Shown here piece by piece: positions 48,361-60,784 of a stretch of DNA of 64,000 bases. The notes beneath the pieces are model-generated. The model saw only the letters and a list, made by a program, of their open reading frames with translations, did no database searches and was not told where the DNA came from. A program made the position numbers and the translations under genes. Position 1 is the first letter of the stretch, and the number at the start of each line of letters is the position of its first letter. The stretch is taken from positions 43,152,321 to 43,216,320 of the forward strand of contig NW_004624732.1 of assembly GCF_000247695.1 (NCBI RefSeq), read 5' to 3'. Source of the DNA: Heterocephalus glaber. Its lineage: Eukaryota; Chordata; Mammalia; Rodentia; Bathyergidae.

Positions 48361-50029
48361 ATGCTATTCGGTTATTAATTTTTTTTGTACTATCCACTCT
48401 GTCTATCCCAGGCTTGAGGCAAGTATAGGCAACAGCACTGAACTTTATAACATGAAAACTCACCTTACCCCACCTTCTGCCTTGAGTGCACTATGCATTC
48501 CAACAGCAGCTTACTTCATAAACCACAAAACTGGCAAAAGAAAAATGTTTCACCAGCCTGTCACATGACCCAGGACAATTCTCAGTTGGCCATTCCCTCA
48601 CAATTCGGCTGCTAACTTCAACTTCCTTTGCAGGGACCACCTGGGTTCAGGACTCTAACCCTCTCCTTTCCTTGGCCTTTTTAAGGATATGTCGTCAGGA
48701 GTGTTTTCAGATTAGGCCCACAGGAGACCTTTCAATTTTTCTGGTGTGCCATAGAGTACAAACAGTTAAACTTGTCTGTTGGTGACCCATTTAAGGCTCT
48801 ATTTTCTAGTGGTCATTTCCTAACTGAATTGCTTAAAAAGAATGGGGAGGGAGGCAGATCCTGCCAGAATATTTCTCTTGTACTCTTCGTTCTGCTTTGA
48901 TGGTTTGAAGGATTAAAGTATAACAGTGACAGTAGTTTGTATTATTACCCTAGTCTCACTGTGTCTTTCTCACCATTCACAATGTCCCTGTTGGAATAAA
49001 TGCTGATGACTCCATCTGTTGGGTTATTTAACGTAGATCTTTAAGTCAAAATGAGAATGTGTGTGCATCACCTCATTCTGAGTTTACTTAATGTTTCCTA
49101 CCATATTTTAGAAATAAATCTCCAACGCTTTTTTGCTAAGTGCATTTTTCAATAGACTTTAAACCTATGTGTATTTTAAAGGTCATTTAATCTGTGCATT
49201 TCCAATTCCTCTGGTCTTAAATCACTATGTTATTTTATGTAAGAGGTACTTAATGTCTCAAGAAGCTTTTGGAGGCCCTTAAAACCCAAGATATTTTTTT
49301 CCAAAACCAGAAGTTCCATTTTGTTAAGAGTAAACAAGCTTGAAGAAGACCACGATTGCAGCCTGTTCAAGAGACCAAAAGTTCAAATTTCAGAGGGGTG
49401 GGAACTTGGCAGCATGCACTTTACCATCCGTAGCTCAACGTTCTCTATTCCCTCCCAGCTTCAGATGAAGCGCTTGGAAAGGACATCTAGCAGAGCACTC
49501 TTCTAAGTGGCTTCTGCATCTGGAGGGGTGTCCAGGCATTCACCAACAGAATTCTCTTCCCCCAGGGAATGGAAAGACTCAAAACCTCAAATAATATAAT
49601 AATCATCATCATCATCATCTATCACAGATATCAGGTTAACAAAAGTTAGAGAAAAGAATCTGAGCAAAACACTTAGCATTGCCACATGTCAAAAGGAAGG
49701 CTACTGTAACTTCCCCTCTCAGGGCATGTATTTTTCATAATATTATGCATAATTATGCATATAAATTTAAATATATTTCCATATTATATTTAAAACTGTC
49801 CAATTGTAAATGTATAGAATAAAACAGAATTAATTGATGTCAATTACTGCATTAAGATTCAAATCCAAAAGTCTTGGTTAGTGGGAGAATCCTTTCAGCA
49901 GTGGCCACCTGGAGCAACAGAGCTGGCTCTGCCAGAACATTCTTCTGGATTTAAGAACAGTTTTTCCAATAAAGAAAATCTAAGAAGCATAAGGACATGC
50001 TAACCAAAAAGCAGAAATAGCGGCTACAA
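48361..50029. other. Intron sequence without recognised elements
   Basis: One short ATC repeat is listed separately. Nothing else is assigned. Confidence 0.5.
49602..49620. repeat. (ATC)n short repeat
   Basis: Six ATC units. Confidence 0.9.
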
Positions 50030-50200
50030 AATGGTGATGGAGTCTTTACTATGTTTCTTGCTAACTTGTTGGCTGTGGGCAAGTGACTTAATATATTGAG
50101 TGTCTTTTTCCTCATCTCAAAAGCGGGAAGCATTTGTGCTGTGTTCGCTCTAAGTTCTTTCCAGATTCAGCATCTCATGTTACTGAGACTCCAGTATAAA
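50030..50200 (+). mobile_element. MIR SINE piece, sense
   Basis: GCTGTGGGCAAGTGACTTAA and TTTTTCCTCATCTCAAAAGC match the centre of MIR ('gaccttgggcaagttacttaa', 'tttcctcatctgtaaaat'). Ends are unclear. Confidence 0.7.
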
Positions 50201-50389
50201 TTGTGCCCAAGAATGGGGTTATCTGATGGTCAGAAACCAAAAAAGCTTGGCAATTTGATTACAATGAACTCCTTTAGGAAAAGAAATAGAATATTTGGGA
50301 TAACACTTGGGTTTGGGCAGCAAGTAAATATCTCATGATTTTTTAATGGAAAGAAGATTTAATCCAGAATGGTAACAAGGAAGCAGAAA

Positions 50390-51230
50390 GCAGTTTCACT
50401 CTTCACAGACAGGGCCACCCTTCTCCATACAGGGATGCAGGAGGATTCCCAAAAGGACAGTAAATAAAATGCCACATATCCAGAGCGCAGCAAGTGTCAA
50501 CACACCATAGTCTCTCTGGGTTTTTGCTTAGTTTTGTTCCCCTCCTTTAGAGATGTATGTTATGAATTATGATCACTGCAATGGAGCCAAGTATTCACCG
50601 GGCTCCAGCTAGATCTTTGTTTAGCGAGCATAAGCTCCCTGCCAGCTGCAAACTGCAGCTGTCTGTCAGCATTTGTGAGGACAAACCACCCCACTATCCC
50701 TGATCACTTAGCCGTAGACTACATACTGCATCCTCAGATCTGCTCAGCGCACCCTTTGCATTTTCAACACACTTCCTGTGGGCGAGGACATCCGTGCTTC
50801 ACACACACATTTTGGAGCAAGTAGCATGAAGCTTATGTCAAAACGATGCTCCTAATAGAGGGTTCTGTCTTCTGAAAGACTGACTGTAGCCTAACATTTC
50901 CTGGTCGCTGATGTCCTGAAAAGCAAGCGAGGCTACTACTCTGACAACCAGCCATTCCTCAGGACAGAGTGAGCCCTAAGGAAAGTGCCAGGAGGGTGGC
51001 CTGAGGCCAGATGCCTGTCTCAGAGCTGGGGAATGCAGGACCAGAGGCCACAGCAAAGGGACAAGGCCCAGAGCGCTAGCACAGCCCTTCTCCTGGGACC
51101 TCTCTCCTGAGATGAGTCATGACTCAAAGGGATCCTTATCTCAGGAGAAATCCTCATCTAGAACGTCCACAGAAACTCGAAACTCGGCGGCTTAAGAAGG
51201 TGCTTTGAAGGATGATACATTTTGCTCCGT
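50390..51230. promoter_or_regulatory. Candidate intronic cis-regulatory element
   Basis: A repeat-free, GC-richer stretch inside an AT-rich intron. It carries two CAGCTG E-boxes 13 bp apart (50643-50648 and 50656-50661), an ETS-type ACTTCCTGTGGGC (50771-50783, with a RUNX-like second half that deviates from TGTGGT), two abutting AP-1 sites (51113-51126) and a GATA site on the other strand, CCTTATCT (51134-51141). E-box, ETS, AP-1 and GATA combinations are usual in blood-cell enhancers, and ARHGAP15 is expressed mainly in leukocytes. This is inference from motifs and composition only. Confidence 0.4.
51104..51147. promoter_or_regulatory. Nested palindrome with two abutting AP-1 sites
   Basis: CTCCTGAGAT at 51104-51113 and ATCTCAGGAG at 51138-51147 are perfect 10-bp inverted arms. 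Between and overlapping them lies TGAGTCATGACTCA (51113-51126), a perfect 14-bp palindrome formed by TGAGTCA and TGACTCA back to back. The right arm overlaps the GATA-type motif. It could act as a paired AP-1/MAF-family site; whether it does is unknown. Confidence 0.6.
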
Positions 51231-51857
51231 GTGAATTTAGCCGACTCCTAAGCAATTTTATTCTTTAAATTTTCAGGCATGTTTAGACTAGGAAACAAGC
51301 TGGCAACCACACCAGAGTGAATTAAAACATTCATAGTTTTCGTTCAAAGTCAATCCTGTTTACATGATCAGAGTGAGTCCTGTGAGCTATATGGATCAGT
51401 TTTTAGAGGGGTGGCAATTTTAGGAATACCATGACAATTACTCAAATCTTTCAGGAATACTCTGCTTTTCCTAGATATTTGCATTCAGCAAACTTCGAGT
51501 TTCTTAAAGAGTAAAACTTCTGCTGAAGGTTCTCCAGGCTCTAGGCTATTCATAACAGTCTTTAGGAAGCCCAAGGTATCAGTCAGTACTTGTGGAAAGG
51601 GATGTTTTGGGACTTTGTTTAATAATATTTTCAAGGAAAAAAGTAAATAAATCTGGAATTCTTCCCACTCATGAGGGTATTGTAGGAACTGCTCTTTGTT
51701 ATATAAGAGTATTGTTTCAGTAAGAATGTGCCCTCTTGGGAAGAAAGGCACAATGCAAATTTAAATTTATACCGAAACTGTACAATATGTAGCATATGCC
51801 AAAAGTTGGCTCAAATCATTCAGTAGAGAAAATATTCTATGGTTTGAGAAAAGACAA

Positions 51858-51903
<46 letters not shown>

Positions 51904-52804
51904 TTATGTATGTTTATGGGCAGGAGAGCATTACCCCAAACATAAACACTTTCTCTCCCACCACTTAAACACATCCACAACACTTAAAATGGTTTCTTTC
52001 AGGAGGAGAAACCATGAGAGTCAAGGGGTCCTTAAATAGTGGCAAAGCTCTGTTAGTCCATGGTCTTTCTCTGTTCACCAGGATTGAAAAATAAAAACAA
52101 AGACTCGGCCAGGAATCAATATTTTCAAAAGGAATAGCAACTTACAGTACAAGAGTATTTGGATTGCTAAGTGCCTTCACTTCTCTCTGTGTTGCCGTTT
52201 GCTGCTGTGCTCATTGTGAAACCTTTTTGCTGGATGTGTTACATACGATGAGCTTGGGTGTTATAATAAACAGAGAGGAAGGCTGCAATAATGTATTTCA
52301 GTTAGGAAGAAGCACTTGAAAGAAATTGGTTTTGCTATACACATGATGTGAGCCAATCAATAGTGGTTTAGTTTGACAACCACTGTCAATATCCATTGTC
52401 ACAGTTCAGAAAGTCTTTAATGGATAGTTCTTCAAAACCCAATGATTTTAACACATGTTCAAAGTCTTGAAATACATTCTACCTGGCAGAAATTAATCAC
52501 ATTTAACTCTTAAGGTTGTACACAAGAATCTTTTATTAACTGAGAGGAAAATGACAGTCAATTTAAATACATCTATACATACATATATTCATACATACAT
52601 GTGTACACATATATTGAATGCAACAGCTTAGAGTATAATCTAATAATACTGAATATATAGGAAATGCTAAGGAAATATTGAAAAGTGAGAGGCACTGGGG
52701 TTGAGGATTAGGAGGGTACTGTTTGTAATACCTGTTCTTATTACTTAGTGAGTAGTTCTGCAATGATAATGATACAAAACACCTATCATAACCTAGAGAT
52801 TAAT
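51231..52804. other. Intron sequence without recognised elements
   Basis: Apart from a (TG)n run, nothing is assigned. The region at about 52560-52615 is an ATACAT-rich patch. Confidence 0.5.
51858..51900. repeat. (TG)n microsatellite
   Basis: About 20 TG units with one early TGCG interruption. Confidence 0.96.
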
Positions 52805-52925
52805 AAGAACTGTTAGCATTTACTGCATGCTTATTTACATACTAGTCATTTTGCTGGGTTTTCTGTATATATCAGGGCATTTAAATTACACAGCAATCCT
52901 TCAGATTATATATCTTTATAATCTG
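52805..52925 (-). mobile_element. MIR SINE piece, antisense, degraded
   Basis: GTTAGCATTTACTGCATGCT, CAGGGCATTTAAATTACACA and GCAATCCTTCAGATTATATA fit the reversed MIR 3' half ('catttattgagcgctta', 'ctcatttaatcctcaca'). Confidence 0.55.
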
Positions 52926-55427
52926 AGTAAACATATTAACTACCTTTTAACTACTGTTTATTTGCCTTTCATATATTTCTCAAACTACCTGTGCCTTTCA
53001 TATATATTCTTTTGGTTCTAGCACAAATTTTATGCTTGAAAACTTAAGAAGACATTCTAGCATATTCTTTTCTGAAAAAGCATTATAACATTAATAGAGA
53101 CAGAAGTTCAGGGCCTTAAGTAAAAAGCTTCAAAGGTGTCATATATTACTCTGCTGTATACCTTTCAGAAATGCATGTTTGTTCACATTGTAACAAATAT
53201 ACGAACAAATTTACATACAATATATTCTGGTAGCCCTCACTATAAATGAATATGTGGAGAGAGGATTTAAATACTACCTGATTCAAACATTGCTAAACTT
53301 GCTAAAGGTTTGAGTCAGTACATTAACTCTGAGATATGCAATAGTTTTAAATATGCATTTTCATTCTCAAACTTTACTCATTATTTCACAGAAATGCAAG
53401 CATTAATTTCTTAGAATCTTACTATACTTCTACCTCTATAATGTGGTCAACATGTTTTAACTTTATTTTGAATTTTTTCTTCTCTCTATTTATAGTCTGA
53501 TATTCATTTTCTATGTAAGGTTTTATCATTTAATTTGGCCATGGCTTATTTCCTAGCATTAGAAGAGTACACATTCCTGTATTTAATCTACCATCTTTCC
53601 TCATGGAAAACATACTTCTATTTCATACTTCCCTTCGTTTAGATTAATATCCTATGTTATTTTTTCTTTTCTTCTTAGTAATTTTCCTTCAAAAATCAGC
53701 TACTGCTTTAGCTCGGTAGCCACTTACTTTATTAGCATATTCATCAAAGTTTTGAGGAGCTCTCAAGTGACACAGTATCAAGATGTAAGAAGCCCAGATA
53801 AAATACATACTCAATAGAAGACTGTCTTAATGATCTGAATTTTTATATCCCACCCTGTGACTTACTCTGTTTCAGGAAAAATGTCTTGTGTATGTTTTAA
53901 AATACTCAATAGATTCTTGCTATGTAGGTGGATCTTCTCTTTCCTTTTTGCTTTTTCTTAAAATGCAGTATTATCTATGAACTGCAGTACAGAGTCTAGA
54001 TCATAAAAACAAAACAGATAAATCTAAAATAGGAAGAAACTTACGTTTTGTGATATTATGCTCAATATTTTCCATAACTCAAAACTCTGCTAAATGCTAT
54101 AATAGTTTAAACAAAACACCTTGTCTTACACTATGTAAACACATTATCATGGTAGACACACCTGTACAGTATTAGCAGCAAAATAAAAATATGAATCCTG
54201 TACATAAAAAGATGGTGAAGAATTTGCATCATAGATAGATGAAAACAATAGGCTATGGAAAACGTGGATTTATAGCCTATTAGAAGTAATCATGGAATTT
54301 CCATAAGGCTGAATGGTAGTTTTCCAGTTCTTTATTAACACTGAAAATGTAAGAAATGTAGTAGAGTTCAACTACTTAAACTAGATAACTTAGTCTAAAT
54401 TTAAACATTTTCATTTTATGAATTTTCACTGTTCTATAAATGGGTAGATAGTGTAAATATGAATCATTGAATATATAATGTGTGCATATCTTTCTGTCAT
54501 GAATTGAATATCTTTGTATTCCTAAAATGTCTAAGTGGGAACTAAGTGGTTAAAACAAAGTACTGCTGTTAAAATGCCCTGCATTCCCTTTTTCTATTAT
54601 TTCCAGATTTAATCATGATTTGTGTTTTACATAAGTCTTTTAAAGTTTCAATAACTCAGTTTCTCAGGCTGCAAGTTAGAGGTTGAAAATGTGACTTGTA
54701 TTTACATGGACCATGTAAAAAGAGATATTAAATGATCAAAAGTACACTAAGCCCAAACTTACCCTTTCTGCCCACTCTGAGGCAGGAAGTTATGTGCAAT
54801 TCTGTGAGATCTAAAACTGCTTATTGGAGAAGGCAAAGCAGTATTCATTACAGCTCTGTGAATTAGCCCAAGCATATGTGCCCTGGAAAGAACCAGGCAA
54901 GAGACTGAAAAGAAATTTAATAAACTTTATTTTTTCTTTTCAATCAATTCTGGATGAGATGTTCTTATTTGAGTAACTTAGAAGGTGGTAAACAGCATAA
55001 TTCCAAGTAAAAGAAGGTTGTATTAGAAAATGGGATTGGAGATAACTCAGTTCTTTGTTATGTAATCCTTGTGATGTTCTGAGAAGTGTTTTGGAATCTC
55101 TGGGGATAAAGAGCCTGACATAACCTTATTTTGTCATTTCTTTGTGGATCTTTTGCTCCACACACTGCCAAGTGATAAAATGATTGCATTAGGCAACTGC
55201 TGCCAGCTTTCCCATGATGTCCTCCTGGAGCTGCATTGACATGTTGGGGGCTCTTAACTGCTAACAAAGCCATTTATCTAAACCTGATGTCGATCCCTAT
55301 GTAAATCTCACCTGGAAAGTGAAAACAAGTAGCTTAGAAAGCTGTTTGTAACATTTCTGAAGAGGAATGGCCCTGCTCTCCCTTAGCAGCATTTACAAAA
55401 TGTTAGCTCTCTCTGATTTTCCAAATT
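52926..55427. other. Intron sequence without recognised elements
   Basis: AT-rich and unassigned. The open frame 55058-55273 (-) has no recognised family. Confidence 0.5.
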
Positions 55428-55472
55428 AAAATAATAATAATAATAATAATGATAATAACAACAACAACAACA
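55428..55472. repeat. (AAT)n/(AAC)n trinucleotide repeat
   Basis: About eight AAT-type units followed by five AAC units. On the - strand it creates an artificial Leu run in an open frame (55426-55638). Confidence 0.95.
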
Positions 55473-58400
55473 TGTAATTGTAACATGGGAATATCTCAAG
55501 AACAGCAGTTTGGCAGGAAAAAGGATATTTCAAAATAAGGTCCCCAACAAGAAGAGTTCTGGCAGATGCACAGTCCTGGATCATATTAACCAAACTTGCA
55601 TTCTGGAAGATTTGGGGGTTTTCTTTTGTGGTTCCCATACCCCCAAATAGACTGGTAGGAGATGTTCATCAGCCAAACTGACTGGCTTCCCTCTCCATTC
55701 CTAGTATGGTAAAATGAATACACAAAGGGAAGCCATTACAATAAGCATTCCTGCCTCCAGAGGTGGTTTTAAGACCCTAATAGCTGTGTCAGGTATAAAA
55801 CTTGTTTTGGCTAATGCCTATTCTCATATGTAATGCTATTAACTTAAGATCATCTTAGAAAGCCCACTATCCTCACATCTTAGGAAGCCCAGGATTCTAA
55901 CTCCCCTCTGGTGAGAGCAGCTTTAGCACAAATTAAATCTCTCAAATGGTTAAGAATGGTGCTTAAAGCTAATGCCTTTGGCCTGTGTGTATTGAGACTT
56001 AAATTGCATATTGTTATTCAAGATTCTTAGTCTTTGAAAAATATTCTATTTGTTTGGGCTTGAAAGAAGAGATTGCCCATCAATGGAAGAAAGAAGAGAA
56101 AACCATAAAGGAAATGTAAGAAAATTGTGTAAAACCTAGGAAGCTAGTACAATTCGGGTTAACTGTACGTGGAGGTGAAAATATGTAGAATTAAGAGTGA
56201 TTCCTCCAGTCTCCTATGTAAATCAGATTAAATGCTTTGGAATTTAAACCCATATCTCTTTCAGCTCTTTTCACTTTCAAATAAAAAGTTTAAATGGGAA
56301 TGGGAAAAAAAAACTGTTCATTGGCTTAACATAAATCTTTAAACTGCAGGGAGCTTCACCCTCAAAAAGTAGTTGAATCTCTGAGGAAAAAGAAAAGGCT
56401 GAATTCTATTTTTCATAAATGATGGATTATTGTACCACACTGTGTATTTTCCAGTAAAGTGTCCTTTTATTTGCACTGTGTGATTACAAGTTTCTAAAAG
56501 TATGTGTGGGGTCACTTGGGTGCTGTGGGAAAATGCAAGGAACATTGGTCTGTTAAAATCAGTAGTGAAATCAGAAGCAAAGTATGTCCTGATTATCATA
56601 GGCATGTGTTTAAATTTTGCTTTCCTTAATTGGTTATGTTGTATTTACTTAAAAGAACAATTTGGCAAGTTTTTCTCCCTTGACAACGGAAAAGCATAAA
56701 CTGTTTTGTAAGTTTGGCTGTGAAAAAAATCAGATTTGTAAACCGTAATATTCAAAGACCTTTACTGCTGTTCTCAGGGACCAAGTGATGGGCCTTGCTT
56801 TATAATCATGCATTTCTTACATTTTTATTTTTTATTTATATATAGTATATTCTAGTTATTTGTTAATAAAAACTATGCCATATGTTATAGTCATCTATTG
56901 ACTTCACTTCTGCATAACTCTTCTCAGAACAAAATGAGTGGAGTGAATGATAGCAAAGGCCTTGTAATTTGACTTGTCATTTGAGTACCATTATATATGG
57001 CATCAGGAAATAGAAGTTGGTCCTCTAGTCTGTCTCCAGGAAAGTCATCATTACAGGCAACTTTGGAGAGTTTGGCTAAGTTAAAAACTGTAATCATATC
57101 CAAGAGTATGCTAGTTTCTCAAAATATGTGAGAAGGAAATAAGATAAAGCACTTAAAAACATATTTCCAGTTCCTTTGAAAAGCCAATTCACCTTGCAGA
57201 TATTTCTCACATGTGGAGCCAGATGGTGGCATTGAAAACAATATCATATACATATATATATCTAATTAAGAATACTATCACCAGAATACCTAGGGGCTTC
57301 CCAAAAGATATAACTCACTACATAATTATTTTCATAATCTAGCATTTATACTGTGTATACATTATATGTGTATATTTTAATTTGCAAAGTACTTTTTAAT
57401 CACATCATTTTTATTAGCTCCAGAATGGCAGGAAAAATACCTTGGTTGGCCCTGTATTTCTTTAGATTCTGCTACTGGAAATGGCAAGATTTTGAGATGA
57501 GGCGGAAATAGAGAGCATTACCTTTGATGACCTGTAAAAGCTTCGGTCATTCCATACAATTCCAAGGTCAGACTTGAGAACAAAACTGCCCTGGGGAATA
57601 ATTTCTCAAAGGCTATCCAGTTTCGCACCAGAGCGGGAACGACTGGAACTGTCTGCTGACACAGGTCAGAAACATCAGCGTTCACTGCAAAGGCTGGATT
57701 TAGAATGGAAGCCGAGTGGATCTCAGGTGGGCATAGTATATTAAAATACTCAGAATAATTCTTCCAGCCATACAAATGTAAAACATGCTTGAATATGTAT
57801 GTTTCTATATAAGCAATTTTTGCTTGCTTAGGTGTTAAGAGCACTTGCTATTTCTCTAAACTGACCTGAAGTCGATCCCTCCCCCAGAATACATTAGATT
57901 GTGCTTCTATTGTATTCCTTTCCATGTTGCATTATAATTACCCAAGCAGTGTGCATTTTATTCACAACAGTTAACTCCAGCACTTCCATATAAGTAATAG
58001 GTGGTCATTTGTATCTTGAGCCATTTATTTAATGTAAATTTATCTAGTAACAATATTTTTAAAAGTAAAAAAAAGATCCTGATAATATAATAATTTCAGT
58101 AATATATTTCTTTTATCTGAAAATATTGAAAACATTACCATTTCAACATATGGCACAAGATGAATTGCAAGTGCTCAAGAGCAGAAAGCAACTAATGGTA
58201 CACATATTGGACACCACAGTCCTAAATCAATGCTTAACAGTGCAAGTTAAGGTACTCATGGAAAATGGTAGTATTTGTAGAGCCCACTGGAAGAAATGGA
58301 CATGACTCCTCCTAGTGCAAATATACACAACTCCCCCTGTGGTCCCAGGCTGTTCTGTTTCTGCCTTATTACCCCGAGTGCTAAGCGCTGAGTATCTGTA

Positions 58401-58560
58401 TAACCCATTCTTCCAGGGGCGACAGATGGAAAGCTCATTCTAAAGCAGTGAATCCTAACATTTTTAAGGTCTAGACTCATTTACTCTCCTCATGTAAAAG
58501 TGGTTACACTTACATTACCAATTAATTTAATAAATAGCTAATGATGGGCAATAGACCAGG
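55473..58560. other. Intron sequence without recognised elements
   Basis: No repeat family identified. The - strand open frame 57518-57844 (108 codons) lies in a GC-richer patch and has no recognised domain. Confidence 0.5.
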
Positions 58561-58565
58561 TAGAG

Positions 58566-58632
58566 ATATATATATATATAAATATATATGCTATTTATAG
58601 ATAGATATAGATATATGCTATTTATAGATAAA
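58566..58632. repeat. (TA)n and TAGATA-rich low-complexity patch
   Basis: ATATAT run followed by two copies of TGCTATTTATAGATA about 31 bp apart, i.e. a local duplication within simple sequence. Confidence 0.85.
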
Positions 58633-58747
58633 GATTTGGTTTTGTTTTTCACAGTTTCTTTACATTTTTTCAGTGTACTGATAGACCTTCTACCACCAAT
58701 ATAGGCAAATGTAAGCGGATCTTGTAAATTTTCCAAGCTGTTTAAGG

Positions 58748-58955
58748 AAGCAATTCTCAACAGGGAACAATTTTGTAGTCCTCCCAGAGCACATTTGGAA
58801 ATAGTAAGAGACATTTTTTATTGTCATAACTGAGGAACGATTGGTACACTGTTGGGTAGAGGCCAGGGAGGCTGCTCAGCATCCTACACAGCCTGTGTAA
58901 GGCAGCCTCCTACAACAAAAGTTGACTGGTCTAAAACTTTAAGAGTTGAATTGTG
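58748..58955 (+). mobile_element. MER5-like non-autonomous hAT DNA transposon
   Basis: AGCAATTCTCAACAGGGAAC, GAGACATTTTTTATTGTCAT, AACTGAGGAACGATTGGTAC, TGGGTAGAGGCCAGGGAGGC, TGCTCAGCATCCTACACAGC and CTCCTACAACAAAAGTTGAC follow the MER5-type order ('ggttctcaaccggg', 'ggttgtcacaactgggg', 'tagtgggtagaggccagggatgctgctaaacatcctac'). Confidence 0.85.
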
Positions 58956-60107
58956 CTAGTTTAAAGTAATATAAAGTATTATAGTCCTTTTAAGCAGCAA
59001 GAATTCTTTCAGTATAGCATCTAGTCCAATAGCTTAATCAAACTTTAAACTTAATTTCAAATAAAACCGCTCTTCTCCCACTTAGCAGGCTGGCAAGATG
59101 TTTTCCTCTTCCTGTCCTTCCCAGCCCTACACTTCCTATCTTGTTAATTGAAATTTACAACTCCTTTGTGGTTCAATCTGGAGGAAGGAGGATGCAAAAA
59201 TACTCTGACTTGTTCAATTATAGGATTTCCCACACCCTACACCCTAAGATCTTTTTAAATATATATAGACCTAAATTCTTTAAAACAGTACCTAATAAAG
59301 TGCTTCAAATGCATACATTTTGTCAACAATTGACTTAGAACAGTGGAGACCTGGTTGAGGTCTACATCTTATCTTGTAGACACAACAAATTATTTTCAGT
59401 AATTAATAATAAGACACCACTAATGCCATTATCCTGGACTTAATGAAAACCCAGAAGGTACATGTAGTCTTTATCATTGAATTCACAGCCATAAGCATGG
59501 ACCCTGATTATTAGTATACATTCAACAAGTATTTGAAACTGACACAGAATTGACTTTGAAAATTAAGCTAAGAATATGAAACTAAAGATAGAGAACTTGT
59601 GATAACTGTATGTCATAAGGAGTATAAGAAATATCTGCTGTTGAAAAAGAAATGACTTTGAGTTAACATTTAAAAGTGACTGACAAAATTATTTGAGGAA
59701 GCAGAACCTTCAAAAATGCCTGCATTACTTAGAGATAGTATATGATCAGAATTATGTGAAATTAACAATGCTAAAACATCCTCCCTATAATTTTTTTACT
59801 CTGAACATAATTTTGTGTTGAAATAAATATAAGTAAAATTATCTAGATGAAATTATTAAATATAAGAGAATGAAAGTGAAAATGAATTGTGACTATATGG
59901 AGCTAATCCCATCGCCCACTGAGGTTCCGATAGGACTAATACTTTCCTATGCGTAATTTTACTCATACACCCTATCTAGGCAGAAGGACCAGAGCTAATA
60001 ATTTAGGTAGTTCTTCCATAACTACTGTTTTCTATCCATATTTGCATAAAGTAATAATCATAAAGAGAAATTTACTGAAAGTCTCTGACTTTGTTTTTAA
60101 TCTCCAG
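58956..60107. other. End of the long intron
   Basis: Mostly unassigned; a faint L2-like tail (AATTCACAGCCATAAGCATG, then ATTCAACAAGTATTTGAAA) lies at about 59480-59540. The final bases form the polypyrimidine tract and CTCCAG acceptor of the next exon. Confidence 0.5.
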
Positions 60108-60230
60108 TGTTCAGACTGCATCACAGTGCTTCGGATACAAGCGACAAAAACAGAGTTAAAAGCCGATTAAAGAAGTTTATTACCCGAAGACCTTCCTTGA
60201 AAACTCTGCAAGAAAAAGGACTTATTAAAG
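60108..60230 (+). CDS. ARHGAP15: ARHGAP15 coding exon: basic segment leading into the RhoGAP domain
   Basis: This 123-bp exon starts with the last two bases of a Met codon, continues FRLHHSASDTSDKNRVKSRL, and ends after GLIK plus one base, so it joins the previous exon in frame and leaves phase 1 for the next. The middle, KSRLKKFITRRPSLKTLQEK, is the basic segment shared by ARHGAP12, ARHGAP15 and ARHGAP27 just before the catalytic domain. The catalytic Arg finger lies in later exons, outside the window. The acceptor is TTTTTAATCTCCAG and the donor AAAG|GTACAAG. It is separated from the previous exon by a 43.4 kb intron. The basic run may aid membrane or GTPase contact; RRPSL fits a basophilic kinase site (inference). 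No stop or frameshift is seen. Confidence 0.93.
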
Positions 60231-60504
60231 GTACAAGACATTCTATACTTGCACTATAACTGTGATAAGTGAATGCTCTTCTGTGTCTATACCCAATCAG
60301 CTCTAAATGAATATTTAGGTTGTTGTACTCTTGCTTATTAAAATTTCTGCTCTGTAATACAGGGAAAAATAGTTGTCTAAGAAATGAACCCTGAGAGAGT
60401 AAAGGTGGAATGGTGGGACCATAGAAAAAAGTATCTAGTTTGGGCATCCAAAGATTCGGAATCACACCAGGAGCAGAGAAGAGGTACCCTAGGGGGTAGA
60501 CAGT

Positions 60505-60640
60505 TAGAATGACTGCATATTCCCATGTGCCTGAGCAGTCCCGGTATAAACCTGTTGTCTCAGCATACATAATTACATCAATCCTTGCCACTCTCTCAAG
60601 TGTCTCTTTTGGATAATGTTATCTGATCACCAAGTCCGGG
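60505..60640 (+). mobile_element. hAT-like DNA transposon fossil
   Basis: GAGCAGTCCCGGTATAAACC, TGTTGTCTCAGCATACATAA and TCAAGTGTCTCTTTTGGATA resemble an old element with 'agtcccggtttatgcctgttgtcccagcata', 'cactctcaaaagtgtcccg' and a 'ggtcacc' end. Moderate recognition only. Confidence 0.45.
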
Positions 60641-60784
60641 GCTGAAATATGCGCTAGGAAGAAAGTCTGAAACATACTAATGTTATGAAAACTTAGGGCT
60701 ATGGACTGCTGCAGGGCCAAAAGCTTAATCTAAGCTGAAATAATGAGATATTTTTGTAAATAATCTAGGGTACAGAACCTAAAC

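Larger units (their letters stand above)
16710..60107 (+). other. ARHGAP15: ARHGAP15 long intron (43.4 kb)
   Basis: GT-AG intron in phase 1 (GTGAGT donor at 16710, TCCAG acceptor ending at 60107). It holds most of the mobile elements in the window and the best candidate regulatory segment. No further ARHGAP15 exon is expected between these exons because the coding sequence joins directly. Confidence 0.9.

Noticed and set aside
57518..57844. 108-codon - strand open frame in a GC-richer patch
   Set aside because: No recognised domain, no splice or transcript context, and length compatible with chance in locally GC-richer DNA.
60121..60570. Long open frame (149 codons from ATG) on the - strand over the third exon
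   Set aside because: It runs antisense to an ARHGAP15 coding exon and through intron and a transposon fossil. It has no recognised family, so it is best explained as chance opposite a coding exon.
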